Source of the DNA: Lytechinus pictus
Taxonomy: Eukaryota; Echinodermata; Echinoidea; Temnopleuroida; Toxopneustidae
NCBI RefSeq assembly: GCF_037042905.1
Contig: NC_087251.1
Coordinates: forward strand, 37,754,373-37,818,372
Length of the DNA: 64,000 nt
Reading direction: 5' to 3'
Shown: piece after piece, positions 33,193-44,300 of the stretch
Numbering within the stretch: the stretch's first letter is position 1
Layout: each line of letters starts with the position of its first letter
Program-made: the position numbers and the translations under genes
Notes under the pieces: model-generated
The model's database searches: none
What the model saw: the letters and a program-made list of their open reading frames with translations, nothing else
What the model was told of the DNA's origin: nothing

Positions 33193-33801
33193 TTAAAGGA
33201 CAAGTCCACCCCAACAAAAAGTTGATTTGAATAAAAGGAGAAAAATCTAACAAGCATAACACTGAAAATTTCATCAAATCGGATGTAAAATAAGAAAGTT
33301 ATAACATTTTAAAGTTTTGCTTAATTTCACATAATAGTATATGCACATCCCAGTCAGTATACAAATGAGGGAACTGATGACATCACTCACTCACTTTTTC
33401 TTTTGTATTTTTATTATAAGAAATATGAAATATTATAAATTTCTCCTCATTGTCCTGTGAAACAAAGTTTAACTTCTCACTGAACATGTGGAATTACCAT
33501 TGTTTAACATATATGGTTCAGTCAAGTTGGTTCTTATTGTCAAATCTGTAAAAATTGAAATATTGTATAATTCAAACAATAAAAAACAAAAGAAATAGTG
33601 AGTGAGGGACATCATTGATTCTCTAATTTGCATGTGACTAAATTGTGCATATAACTATTTTGTGAAAAATAAGCAAAATTTTAGAATGTCATAACTTTCT
33701 TATTTTACATCCAATTTTGATGAAATTTTCAGCATTATGCTTGTCTGAGTTTTCTCTTTTGATTCAAATCAACATTTTTATGAGGTGGACTTGACCTTTA
33801 A
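33193..33801. mobile_element. Foldback MITE flanked by TTAA (second copy of the 25134 family)
   Basis: TTAAAGGACAAGTCCACCC and GGTGGACTTGACCTTTAA. It has the same inner arms as the 25134–25618 copy, but the two halves are separated by an extra block of about 110 bases (about 33430–33540). Confidence 0.8.
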
Positions 33802-34199
33802 TGAACCAAATTTTCATGTGACAAAGTGTAAAATAATAAGTAGATGAAGTAGAATATTGGACCACCTAAGCATGATACCAAATACCTGTTACATGTACTA
33901 GACCAAGTGACAGATATAAATGGACAAAACAGTGATTAGACCAATTTGTTGGTAGATTCATTAATTTATTGTCCTCAATGGAAATTCACTCTGTTGGCAT
34001 TACAAAATATACATACATTTTTTACATAAATTATACTGCACAACACTTCAATTGATATACATTATGCACACCATAGATGTCATTATTTCAGTCATTATAT
34101 TGTTACATTATTATATTACATTGTTATCACCTAAAGATATGTAACACTGGTTGAAGAGGTGAAATTTGATGAAGTTCAGATGACTGGCAAAGTGACAAG
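33802..34199. other. Non-coding stretch
   Basis: AT-rich. The downstream part may be the 3' UTR of the minus-strand retrotransposon fragment that follows. Confidence 0.3.
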
Positions 34200-34830
34200 A
34201 TATGGGCTTATTTAGTGTAGTTCATTGTATTTGCGGATAGAGAGCGGAACAAAGGAGTTGAGGAAGCGTGAAATACAGTATGTGCCTTCACTGACCGGTA
34301 CTGTTTGCTTGAGCGCATGAGAGTATAACATGGGTGTAGAGGGTGATTATCATTTTCTATTATCTGTGAGACATGTTTCAAGATCATATTATTGTATTTA
34401 TTTGTCAGATTTGTCACTTCGCCAGACATCTTGCCAGCATAATTTGCTATTTTCTGTAATTTTTGAGGTCATCTTTCCTGCACCCACCGAACCAAACAAC
34501 ACAACTGAAGATCATGACACTTTCAATTACGGTTTTATAGAATAGTTTCAGAATTATCCTATCAACATGGAATGAATTCATTTTTGTAAGAAAGTACATC
34601 CGTTGCTGTGCCCTTGTATACAGAGACTGACATTGGTCTTTCCACGATATAGCTCTTGGTCAATGGCTGTGCCCAGGTACTTAAAATTGTTGACTGTCTC
34701 TATAACTTCTCCTTTTAGATTAATTGGGTTTATTTGAACTTTGTTTACACGAAAATCGACAATCATCTCTTTCGTTTTGGCTGTGTTCAATTCTAAGAAA
34801 TTTTTGTGATGCCATTGCTCAAACACAGAT
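34200..34830 (-). pseudogene. Non-LTR retrotransposon fragment (post-polymerase region)
   Basis: The minus-strand ORF 34826–34578 reads FLELNTAKTKEMIVDFRVNK and later NNFKYLGTAID, the typical sequence downstream of the YADD block in Rex/CR1-like polymerases. It is followed, after a gap and frameshifts, by VVWFGGC near 34490 and then the ORF 34429–34208 with HPLHPCYTLMRSSKQYRSVK, matching the usual C-terminal layout. The catalytic core is absent. Confidence 0.75.
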
Positions 34831-34892
34831 AACTCCTAAGACTAAGTATATGCAAAACAAAGAAAAAAAGTCTAAATTGTAAAATATACAGC

Positions 34893-34912
34893 CTCTCTCT
34901 CTCTCTCTCTCT
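34893..34912. repeat. CT dinucleotide microsatellite
   Basis: About ten uninterrupted CT units. Confidence 0.9.
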
Positions 34913-35806
34913 CCAATGACTTCTTTAATTCACTTTAGGCATTGAAATCTATTTTAAAAGTAAATTAACCATGAATATTGTACAGGAAACAAACTGAAAT
35001 CAAAGCTAAATCATCTTTGTCGAGTTTATTGGAATCAATTAAATGAAATAAGCTCCTGTTATCATGTCACATACTTAAACATGTTAACTTATGCAATCTC
35101 CACTTCTGCACTCTTACCCAGTTGGTATCTGTAATGAATAGTGAAACAGCCAGTCAGAAGTTTACATGAAAGCAATAAGAAATAATAAACCATTTAGAAG
35201 TTCACATGAAAGCAATAAAGTTTTACACATTTATCTATATTCTTTTGCATTAAGTAGACACATATCTTTTCAAATGACTAAAATAATTATGTAAAATAAA
35301 TATAAAGTTACCAAGTAAAAATAAAGTTACACACATTGTAACGGCAAAGTACGGTGCTGTTAGTTCGAGATGTACATGAACAAATTAAGTTTAACACGTC
35401 TCATTGGCAAAATGTTTAGTATAATGAAAGATCTGAGTCACTCTTAGAAAGACTTTACAAAGCCAAACACACACAGTAAAATGAATAAATAAATCTTTTG
35501 ATTAGATGAATTTTGCAAGTAACTAATATTGATTAACAATCATAAGCCTCATCTTGGCAGGCAGATGCACCTAAATAAATTAAATTTCCTGATCTACTTC
35601 TCTTTATTTAAAGACATATATACAAAAAATAAATAGATTTTGCATCTTAAGAAAAAATGAATGTTATGCTCTGACAATTGCTCTACCTCCAAAACTTTTC
35701 AAGTTGAGAAAGGAAAATACTTAACCAGCTATCGGTCCAAACCCACTATTTATTTGTATTTGCTAAAGATTTAAGGAGAGCTAACATAATTGATTGCATA
35801 TGTTGA
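34913..35806. other. Non-coding stretch, probably 3' UTR of the minus-strand exon
   Basis: AT-rich. A short duplication, ACATGAAAGCAATAA (about 35164 and 35205), is seen. No gene on either strand. Confidence 0.35.
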
Positions 35807-36343
35807 TTATGTTGTTGTTGCTGCTGCTGTTGACTGTTGCTGCTGCTGAAGAAGTTGCTGTTGTTGCTGGAGCAATTGTTGTTGCATCATTTCAAATCGT
35901 CTTTCCCGTTTCTCCTCATCTGCTTTTCTTTGATCCTCCTCCTCCCGTCTCCTTTTTGTTTCTTCATCACGTCTCCTGTTTTCGTCTGCTAGTCTCTTTT
36001 CCATCTCCTCCCTTTTCATTTCCCGTTCGAACTCCATTTTACGTTCAATTAAGGCAAGGGTATGTCGGCAATTGTTCCTATGGCTACGTGCTGTGGTGCT
36101 GCATTCATCTTGGTGTCTTGGTGCCTTTTCATTTCCCGTTCGAACACCATTTTACGTTCAATTAAGGCAAGGGTATGTCGGCCATTGTTCCTATGGCTAC
36201 GTGCTGTGGTGCTGCATTCATCTTGGTGTCTTGGTGCCTTTTATTTCCCGTTCGAACTCCATTTTACGTTCAATTAAGGCAAGGGTATGTTGGCCATTGT
36301 TCCTATGGCTACGTGCTGTGGTGCTGCATTCACCTTGGTGTCT
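35807..36343 (-). CDS. Last exon of an unknown protein: charged coiled-coil and polyglutamine end, with internal triplication
   Basis: Read on the minus strand, an acceptor (CATTTCAG) at about 36344 opens a frame containing ECSTTARSHRNN then HTLALIERKMEFERE. A 113-base segment is present three times (period 113 from about 36011 to 36343). Since 113 is not a multiple of three, the first and second copies run out of frame. The copy nearest the 3' end continues in frame as EMKREEMEKRLADENRRRDE, then QQQ-rich sequence, and stops at 35807. The Arg/Glu-rich part is a predicted long helix or coiled coil. Similar tails occur in transposon-derived Myb/SANT-like and gag-like proteins, but I cannot assign a family. 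It may be a broken allele or a pseudogene. Confidence 0.45.
36011..36343 (-). repeat. 113-bp tandem triplication
   Basis: Three near-identical copies, starting about 36011, 36124 and 36237 on the plus strand. They differ at few positions (for example GTCGGCAATT, GTCGGCCATT, GTTGGCCATT). The repeated unit covers the first part of the minus-strand exon. Confidence 0.85.
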
Positions 36344-36991
36344 GAAATGAAAATATTGTAATAAGTTGTGCAGAAAGGGAGTGTGAAAAAATATATTGAA
36401 ATCAAAATATTGCTTCTCTCATTTAAAAATCACATCTAATTGTTTCACATGAAAAACATTTTTTTTGGGCTTACATGGGAAGCCTATCCATAATATTTCA
36501 CCCTATAACAACTGTGGAATGATCATGTACAGCTCTAACACTATACGCTAATGTATGATTCTTTTCCCCCTCAGAAGTTGCACCTGTCGAGAATTTACAT
36601 CATAAGGATGTACCGTCGCGGTGCCCCATGCAATGACATGACCAAATTGGCTGAAACAACAAATGGCACGAGTACATACGCAGGTAGTCATACTTTTTCA
36701 GTTCTTCGAGTCTTAATCGAATGGAACCATGAAAATTCCTCCATTTTAATTTAATAATCATACACAAAAGCAAGCCTTATCTTACATCAATCATCTTGAA
36801 TCTCACTCTTACTAGCTTTGCCAGGGTTAGCTAAGGCTAGCCTAAGGTTAAGCAGTTACGACCGGCCCGGGCCGGGGATCTTGCCGTACATCCCAAGAAA
36901 TGCAATGCCACTTAATTAGCCAGGCCCATGCCATTGTAGAGCAAGTACTTCAAGCAAATGTTAGTATTTTAAGGAAGTTAAAAAAACTCAC

Positions 36992-37012
36992 CGAATTCAA
37001 GCTTAGATCCAT
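36992..37012 (-). CDS. Possible first coding exon on the minus strand
   Basis: GCC then ATGG opens MDLSLNS and meets GTGAGT directly (36991–36986), ending in phase 0. The region upstream (37100–37210) has CpGs and is the kind of place a promoter could be. The exon at 36343 needs a two-base carry-over, so at least one exon between would be required. Weak evidence. Confidence 0.2.
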
Positions 37013-38939
37013 GGCATCCTTCGAATCTATATCTTTAATATTTAACGTTCAGCTGTAACTTGTTGACTTTGTGACTTTGTCGTTGATTTATTTTGGAATT
37101 ACACTCCAGATACCAGATCGAGTGATGATTACATGCACAGTGCACAAGGCGCTTTTTAGGTACAGGCATGCTGATTGGCTGTTGCTTCCCCGGCTAACCT
37201 GAACCGCAGATTGAATGTTTCCGTTGCGGATGCAAAAGGTAAATAAATTCTCATGTCACACAATTTGCATATTGCAGGACAGTCTTTTACGACGGGCCCA
37301 AAAGTCTCTTCCAAAATCAGTTACCGTCGTAAAGATAGGTCCGCATTGTCCAGCAAAAAAGTCGCTAACAACTAACAAGTATTTAATGCTATTTAATTTC
37401 AAGTTCAATTTTTTTTTTTCAAGTATACTTAATGGGGGAATAAATACAAAAGAACAAAATAAAGCACTGATCGCACAAATACATAAAGAAATATCTTGTA
37501 GTACTATAACAAAATTATCATGAATACCTGTTTAGCCTATTGAATTAGGTTTGATTGGCCTGGTTCAGTTTATAATTCAAACTAGGGGGCTGTTTCATGG
37601 AGCTGTGTGTATTACACATAGCTTGTGAATATATAACCTTTTATGTAGCTGACATACCACAAAAGAACATGTTCCAGTCCTGCTTGTGAACAGTTCTTAA
37701 TTGGAATATGTCTGCACCTTAAAGTTAGCTCAACATTATTTAAATTTGATATAACTGTGATCATGCAGTGACATCTCTTGAGGTTAACGGCTTGCTTTTC
37801 TGATTGTTATCCATCATACTTTACTTGATAATGTTTACAATTTTGATTAATTTTGTAGACATCATATTTCCCTGACGTTTAATGTTTCATTTTGGTTAAA
37901 ATCTGTATATGTCTTCTCTCAGCTTATCTGCAATATGAACTTCTTGATTTTCGATTCTATCTTATGTATACATGTAGTTGTTTTCAAAGTCAGCATTCTA
38001 TAATGTAATGCAGGCCAGACTGTCGGATGCGTTCCACTTTTAATATGGAGGAGGGGGGGATATGATTTTTTTTAGCAATTAAATTAACTGAATTCAATTC
38101 AATAACGAGTATACATGTATGGGTAATATTTGGAGAGTTTCATGACCTACATCTTTCTATCTGGTTATCTTCTTTTTTCTTTTTCTAATTTTTCTAATCT
38201 TTCCCCCCTTTTTATACTACATGAGGAATCCGGGGGGGGGGGGGGGGTAGTCACCTCCTGCTGCCCCTGTAGCACAGCCCTGTTGAGTATGATACAAATT
38301 TTCCATATATTTATCATAGCAAGTTATCTTGGCCATAGGGCTCAATGGGTTAATGGCTTATCTATAGATTTCTTCATTAAACCTAGGGCCTTTTCACATG
38401 TGAATCTTGAATCATCATTGTAATGATGACTGCAATTCCTCTTTAGAATCATCAGACTTTTCACACGGAAAATTCATACCGTAATTTGAGTGAAACTTAC
38501 ACCTGTAATTGGAATTCACCTCCAGAGTAGAATTTGAATTTGTGATTGTGATAAGCGTTCGTGATTCTAGTTTGGTTTCACATGTGCTCAAAATTCATCA
38601 TGAGCCTCATTTTTCACTGGAATTATCATGCAAATTACAATTTATTTTACCTAAACTACGCATTTATCTTTGTCTCAAAGGTATGCATGACATGTTGAAT
38701 TATGAGGTAACAGGTCATTGTCTGACCTAGCAACATTGAGGTTTAGAGTGCCATCATTATTATAAAAAATCCTGAAGGAGATGCACATGTTCATTATTTT
38801 TGCAATTGTTGTGAGAACAGACACTTATGAATGGAAGAATACTAACCATTGAAATCCAAAGAACAGCATATAGCTTGCTAACATTTGAGCCATTGTATGG
38901 GCTTAACATTTTGAACAAGTCATTCAAGTTATTAAATTC
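37013..38939. other. Non-coding stretch with repeat remnants
   Basis: Contains a decayed copy (about 37978–38035) of the tail of the 60632–61784 element family (TTTTCAAAGTCAGCA, TAATGCAGGC) and a G run at 38231. No gene supported. Confidence 0.4.
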
Positions 38940-39041
38940 ATATTCAAATGTAATGAAGTCCCAATTTGTATTCATTACATTTGAATACAAATTGGGACTT
39001 CATTACATTTGAATATGTAATGAAGTCCCAATTTGTATTCA
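38940..39041. repeat. Perfect 35-base hairpin followed by a third direct copy
   Basis: 38940–38974 and 38982–39016 are perfect reverse complements separated by seven bases; 39015–39041 then repeats 27 bases of the left arm in direct orientation. No ORF of significance. The structure is described further in the findings. Confidence 0.9.
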
Positions 39042-39670
39042 GGGATGCATGATAAAAAGATTATCACCTCTTCTCTGCCTATTGGATGAAGGCAGTAACT
39101 GTAAAGTGTATAAAACATGTTTATGCATGAGATTTAGGGAGTATCATAACCCCAGCTAATCTTTATGCTGGCCTTCTTTATTATCTATTTATATCAGCCT
39201 TCTTTCCGCTGACATGAATAGGTGATGCAACTGGGCTGCATTTTCAACTCAAAAGCAATTTATGCTCATTAGATTTGAATCAAATATTCAAGTGTACATT
39301 GCATACAGTACAGTGTACAGCATGAGATAGGTAGGCTATTGCTCCCCTTGTATTTTTGCATTTTTATTCTCGTAAAAAAAACAAGAAAATAATAATTTGG
39401 TAATTTTTTATCTCAACTGTGTAGCACTACAGGTGCTGTCATCAACATTGATATCGTAATCAAGGCCAAGTTTTTAAAATGTAATGTACATATTTCATAA
39501 GACTTGGACATAAGGGTAATCAGGTAACACCGATCATCATGGATCAATGGCCATTTATAATGCAGGCTAGACTAGACTGCATGAGGTGTTCCACTTATTT
39601 ACCATTGATCCGATGACCTGAAAGATCTTTATTTTGGCTAACATAGAAATTATTTATTTATGTTCAACAG
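39042..39670. other. Non-coding stretch, possible intron
   Basis: Carries another decayed copy of the dispersed tail (GACTTGGACATAAGGGTAATCA near 39500; TAATGCAGGCTAGACT near 39557). Confidence 0.4.
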
Positions 39671-39909
39671 ATCAAACGGCACAGGCATTTGACAGCTGTA
39701 GATCAAGCAGTCCGTGTACTTCTAGATTCAATATGCAACTTCTCTCGTAGAATACAGGATTCTGGGTATTTACACCTGGATACAAGGGGAGATGTCAAGA
39801 ATGTGGGAATCCTCTTGCCTTTCAGGATGATTCCTACCAAGAATGTCAGGAAAACTGCTGCTACTTACGTAGGAATCAGTTGCAATCCCATCTATACACA
39901 ACAAAAAAA
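39671..39909 (+). CDS. Internal exon of an unknown gene
   Basis: The acceptor GTTCAACAG is followed by 79 codons open in one frame, ending at a strong donor (AAAAAA then GTAAGT) with two bases left over. The product begins IKRHRHLTAVDQAVRVLLDS, continues CNFSRRIQDSGYLHLDTRGD and ends with a basic segment. Codon use and the splice sites look genuine. The phase does not match the exon at 53340, so an exon is missing between, or they belong to different genes, or the weaker donor at TTAC|GTAGGA (phase 0) is used. Family not recognised. Confidence 0.5.
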
Positions 39910-41307
39910 GTAAGTTCCTCCTAAATCAAAATGCTGTAACTTTTGAACAGAATAATTTTAAAATATAATATTTCGTAGGTGGTTTTTTACACTCATTAAG
40001 CAACTTCTGGGGGTAAATGAGATTGATCGATTGGGTCATGCATGAGTAATCAAAGATTGAATTAAAAATTACCATTTTTGAAAGTCGATCATAGAGTCGT
40101 TTTTCAGATTGTGTAAATACAAACATGACAAAGTTGGGCAAAGGTTGTTTTGGGGTGAATTTTATGGTGTTAGCGCTGTTTTACTATCCAGCATTTAGAC
40201 ACTCCACACAAAATTTTGATAACGTATGTTCATGCTTGAGTGAGCACATCATTTTTGTGACGTATCATCATAGGGGTTTATGGTAGTATCCTCTGTAACT
40301 TGTTAAAACATGTTAAAATTTGAAAATGTTAGTTGCTCCCCTCCCCCAATTTCTTGGCACCTCCCCACTTTCAAATTCTGGATCCACCACTGATTTGTCC
40401 ATAAATTCAACTGATCCTAAAAAATTGTTAGGAAAAGAATACACTAATGCAGTAAAAAGAGTTTTAATTCCTAAGTTTTCAAGTGTGCTCGCTCAACCAT
40501 GAAAGTGTAAAAAGTTCGGAAAGTGTGTGGTGATAAAAATGATGGATAATAAAAACAACACCAAATAAATTACATTTAAAACCGAATTTACCCCCATTAT
40601 TCGCTTTATAACCCCTCAAAATGAGTCTGTGACATTGTAAATACCCCTTTACCCCTAGGCGTGCTCACTCATCCATAAATAAAGAAAAGATAATTACAGT
40701 TACCAAATTGAAACATTACTTGCCAATTATATTTTAAAATCATATTTTTTGTTTTCATTGAATGGTCATTGAGCTGTGAAATGATGAATATTGTTGAAGG
40801 TACTCTTCCCAAAAACAATTGTCATCATATTCGATCATTTTCATCGATAAAAATGTGTAAAAATGCCAATAATAGCCAATTTTGACTGTTTATTCAACTG
40901 TGAAATTTAGCCACAAGGTTGTATCGTGTTTTAGAAAGTACATTTTTTCAAGCCTTCTGACTATTTTTTCATGGTGAGAATGTGTGATTCGTTCCAATAA
41001 ACTGGAATGAAAGTCATGATATTCTGCTTGTGACAATTTTGCCTTCTGGCGGTGCTCACTGAAGCATGGCAAAAAATATGTCCGTAACAATTCACTAAGA
41101 GAGTAGCTTATAAAGTTACCGACACGCTCATGTAAAAATATATAAAAACTCCCAGTGGTTTGGAAATTATGGATGTTTGTTTAAGGGGGGACTTACTTTT
41201 TTTGTTGTGTATATTTCTTTTCCAAGACAGTGTGTCCCAGAAAAGAACGAAATCGAAAACTACTGCTTATCATAACTTAATCATAAATACAATAGACAAC
41301 CTACAGT
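39910..41307. other. Non-coding stretch left of the satellite
   Basis: AT-rich, with GTGAGCACA/TGTGCTCGCTCA motifs recurring near 40240 and 40485. At 41227 is ACAGTGTGTCCCAGAAAAG, also found at 856. No gene supported. Confidence 0.35.
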
Positions 41308-44300
41308 ATTGAACAAATATTATTTTGCTCAATTTTGGCAAATTTTGCCCAATTTTCCATGTCGCGGGTGGGGCGAGGGGGTCGAAAATTCAAACTCCCT
41401 GGATCCTCTTGATTCTCGCTGTAAGAATCGGTTAGGATGCTAAAAATTCCCAGGGAGCGAAGACGGCTGATTTGGAGGGTTTCGGGGGAAATATTGAACA
41501 AATATTATTTTGCTCAATTTTGGCCAATTTTGCCCAATTTTCCATGTCGCGGGTGGGGCAATGGGGTCGAAAATTCAAACTCCTTGGACCCTCTTGATTC
41601 TCGCTGTAATAATCAGTTAGGATGCTAAAACATCCCAGGGAGCAAAGATGGCTGATTTGGGGGCGTTTCGGGGGAAATACTGAACAAATACTGTTTTGCT
41701 CAATTTTGCCCAATTTTCCATGTCGCGGGTGGGGCGAGGGGGTCGAAAATTCAAACTCCCTGGATCCTCTTGATTCTCGCTGTAATAATCGGTTAGGACG
41801 CTAAAACATTCCAGGGAGCGAAGACGGCTGATTTGGGGGGTTTTGGGGGAAATACTGAACAAATATTATTTTGCTCAATTTTGGCCAATTTTGCCCAATT
41901 TTCCATGTCGCAGGTGGGGCGAGGGGGTCGAAAATTCAAACTCCCTGGATCCTCTTGATTCTCGCTGTAATAATCGGTTAAGATGCTAAAACATCCCAAG
42001 GAGCGAAGACGGCTGATTTGGGGGGGTTTCGGGGGAAATATTGAACCAATATTATTTTGCTCTATTTTGGCCAATTTTGCCAAATTTTCCTTGTTCCGGG
42101 TGGGGCGAGGGGGTCGAAAATTCAAACTCCCTGGATCCTCTTGATTCTTGCTGTAATAATCAGTTAGGATGCTGGAACATCCCAGGGAGCGAAGACGGCT
42201 GATTTGGGGGGGTTTCGGGGGAAAAATTGAACAAATATTATTTTGCTCAATTTTGCCCAATTTTGCCCAATTTTCCATGTCGCGGGTGGGGCGAGGGGGT
42301 CGAAAATTCAAACTCCCTGGATCCTCTTGATTCTCGCTGTAATAATCAGTTAGGATGCTAAAACATCCCAGGGAGCGAAGACGGCTGATTTGGGGGGGTT
42401 TCGGGGGAAATATTGAACAAATATTATTTTTCTCAATTTTGCCCAATTTTACCCAATTTTCCATGTCACGGGTGGGGCGAGGGGGTCGAAAATTCAAACT
42501 CCCTGGATCCTCTTGATTCTCTTGATTCTCGCTGTAATAATTGGTTAGGATGCTAAAACATTCCAGGGAGCGAAGACGGCTGATTTGGGGGGGGTTTCGG
42601 GGGAAATATTGAACCAATATTCTTTTGCTCAATTTTGGCCAATTTTGCCTAATTTTCCATGTCGCGGGTGGGGCGAGGGGGTCGAAAATTCAAACTCTCT
42701 GGATCCTCTTGATTCTCGCTGTAATAATCGGTTAGGATGCTAAAACATCCCAGGGAGCGAAGACGGCTGATTTGGGGGGGTTTCGGGGGAAATATTGAAC
42801 AAATATTATTTTGCTCAATTTTGGCCAAATTTGCCCAATTTTCCATGTCGCGGGTGGGGCGAGGGGGTCGAAAATTCAAACTCCCTGGATCCTCTTGATT
42901 CTCGCTGTAATAATCGGTTAGGATGCTAAAACATCCCAGGGAGCGAAGACGGCTGATTTGGGGGGGTTTCGGGGGAAATATTGAACCAATATTATTTTGC
43001 TCTATTTTGGCCAATTTTGCCAAATTTTCCTTGTTCCGGGTGGGGCGAGGGGGTCGAAAATTCAAACTCCTTGGATCCTCTTGATTCTTGCTGTAATAAT
43101 CGGTTAGGATGCTGGAACATCCCAGGGAGCAAAGACGGCTGATTTGGGGGGGTTTCGGGGGAAATATTCAAGAACAAATATTATTTTGCTCAATTTTGGC
43201 CAATTTTGCCCAATTTTCCATGTCGCGGTTGGGGCGAGGGGGTCGAAAATTCAAACTCCCTGGATCCTCTTGATTCTCGCTGTAATAATCAGTTAGGATA
43301 ATAAAACATCCCAGGGAGCGAAGACGGCTGATTTGGGGGGGTTTCGGGGGAAATATTGAACCAATATTATTTTGCTCTATTTTGGCCAATTTTGCCCAAT
43401 TTTCCTTGTTCCGGGTGGGGCGAGGGGGTCGAAAATTCAAACTCCCTGGATCCTCTTGATTCTTGCTGTAATAATCGGTTAGGATGCTGGAACATCCCAG
43501 GGAGCGAAGACGGCTGATTTGGGGGGGTTTCGGGGGAAATATTGAACAAATATTATTTTGCTCAATTTTGGCAAATTTTGCCCAATTTTCCATGTCGCGG
43601 GTGGGGCGAGGGGGTCGAAAATTCAAACTCCCTGGATCCTCTTGATTCTCGCTGTAATAATCGGTTAGGATGCTAAAACATTCCAGGGAGCGAAGACGGC
43701 TGATTTGGGGGGGTTTCGGGGGAAATATTGAACAAATATTATTTTGCTCAATTTTGGCCAATTTTGCCCAATTTTCCATGTCGCGGGTGGGGCGAGGGGG
43801 TCGAAAATTCAAACTCCCTGGATCCTCTTGATTCTCGCTGTAATAATCGGTTAGGATGCTAAAACATTCCAGGGAGCGAAGACGGCTGATTTAGGGGGGT
43901 TTCGGGGGAAATATTGAACAAATATTATTTTTCTCAATTTTGCCCAATTTTGCCCAATTTTCCATGTCGCGGGTGTGGCGAGGAGGTCGAAAATTCAAAC
44001 TCTCTGGATCCTCTTGATTCTCGCTGTAATAATCGGTTAGGATGCTAAAACATCCCAGGGAGCGAAGACGGCTGATTTGGGGGGGTTTCGGGGGAAATAT
44101 TGAACAAATATTATTTTGCTCAATTTTGGCCAATTTTGCCCAATTTTCCATGTCGCGGGTGGGGCGAGGGGGTCGAAAATTCAAACTCCCTGGATCCTCT
44201 TGATTCTCGCTGTAATAATCGGTTAGGATGCTAAAACATCCCAGGGAGCGAAGACGGCTGATTTGGGGGGGTTTCGGGGGAAATATTGAACCAATATTAT

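Noticed and set aside
36062-36350. Plus-strand ORFs with repeated WLRAVVLHSSWCLGAF
   Set aside because: They are antisense to the 113-base triplication of a minus-strand exon and simply echo the repeat.
36573-36679. Plus-strand exon (LHLSRIYIIRMYRRGAPC) between a CCCCTCAG acceptor and a GTAGTC donor
   Set aside because: It is open only in one phase, which fits no neighbour. The minus strand also has plausible splice signals here, so the strand cannot be decided.
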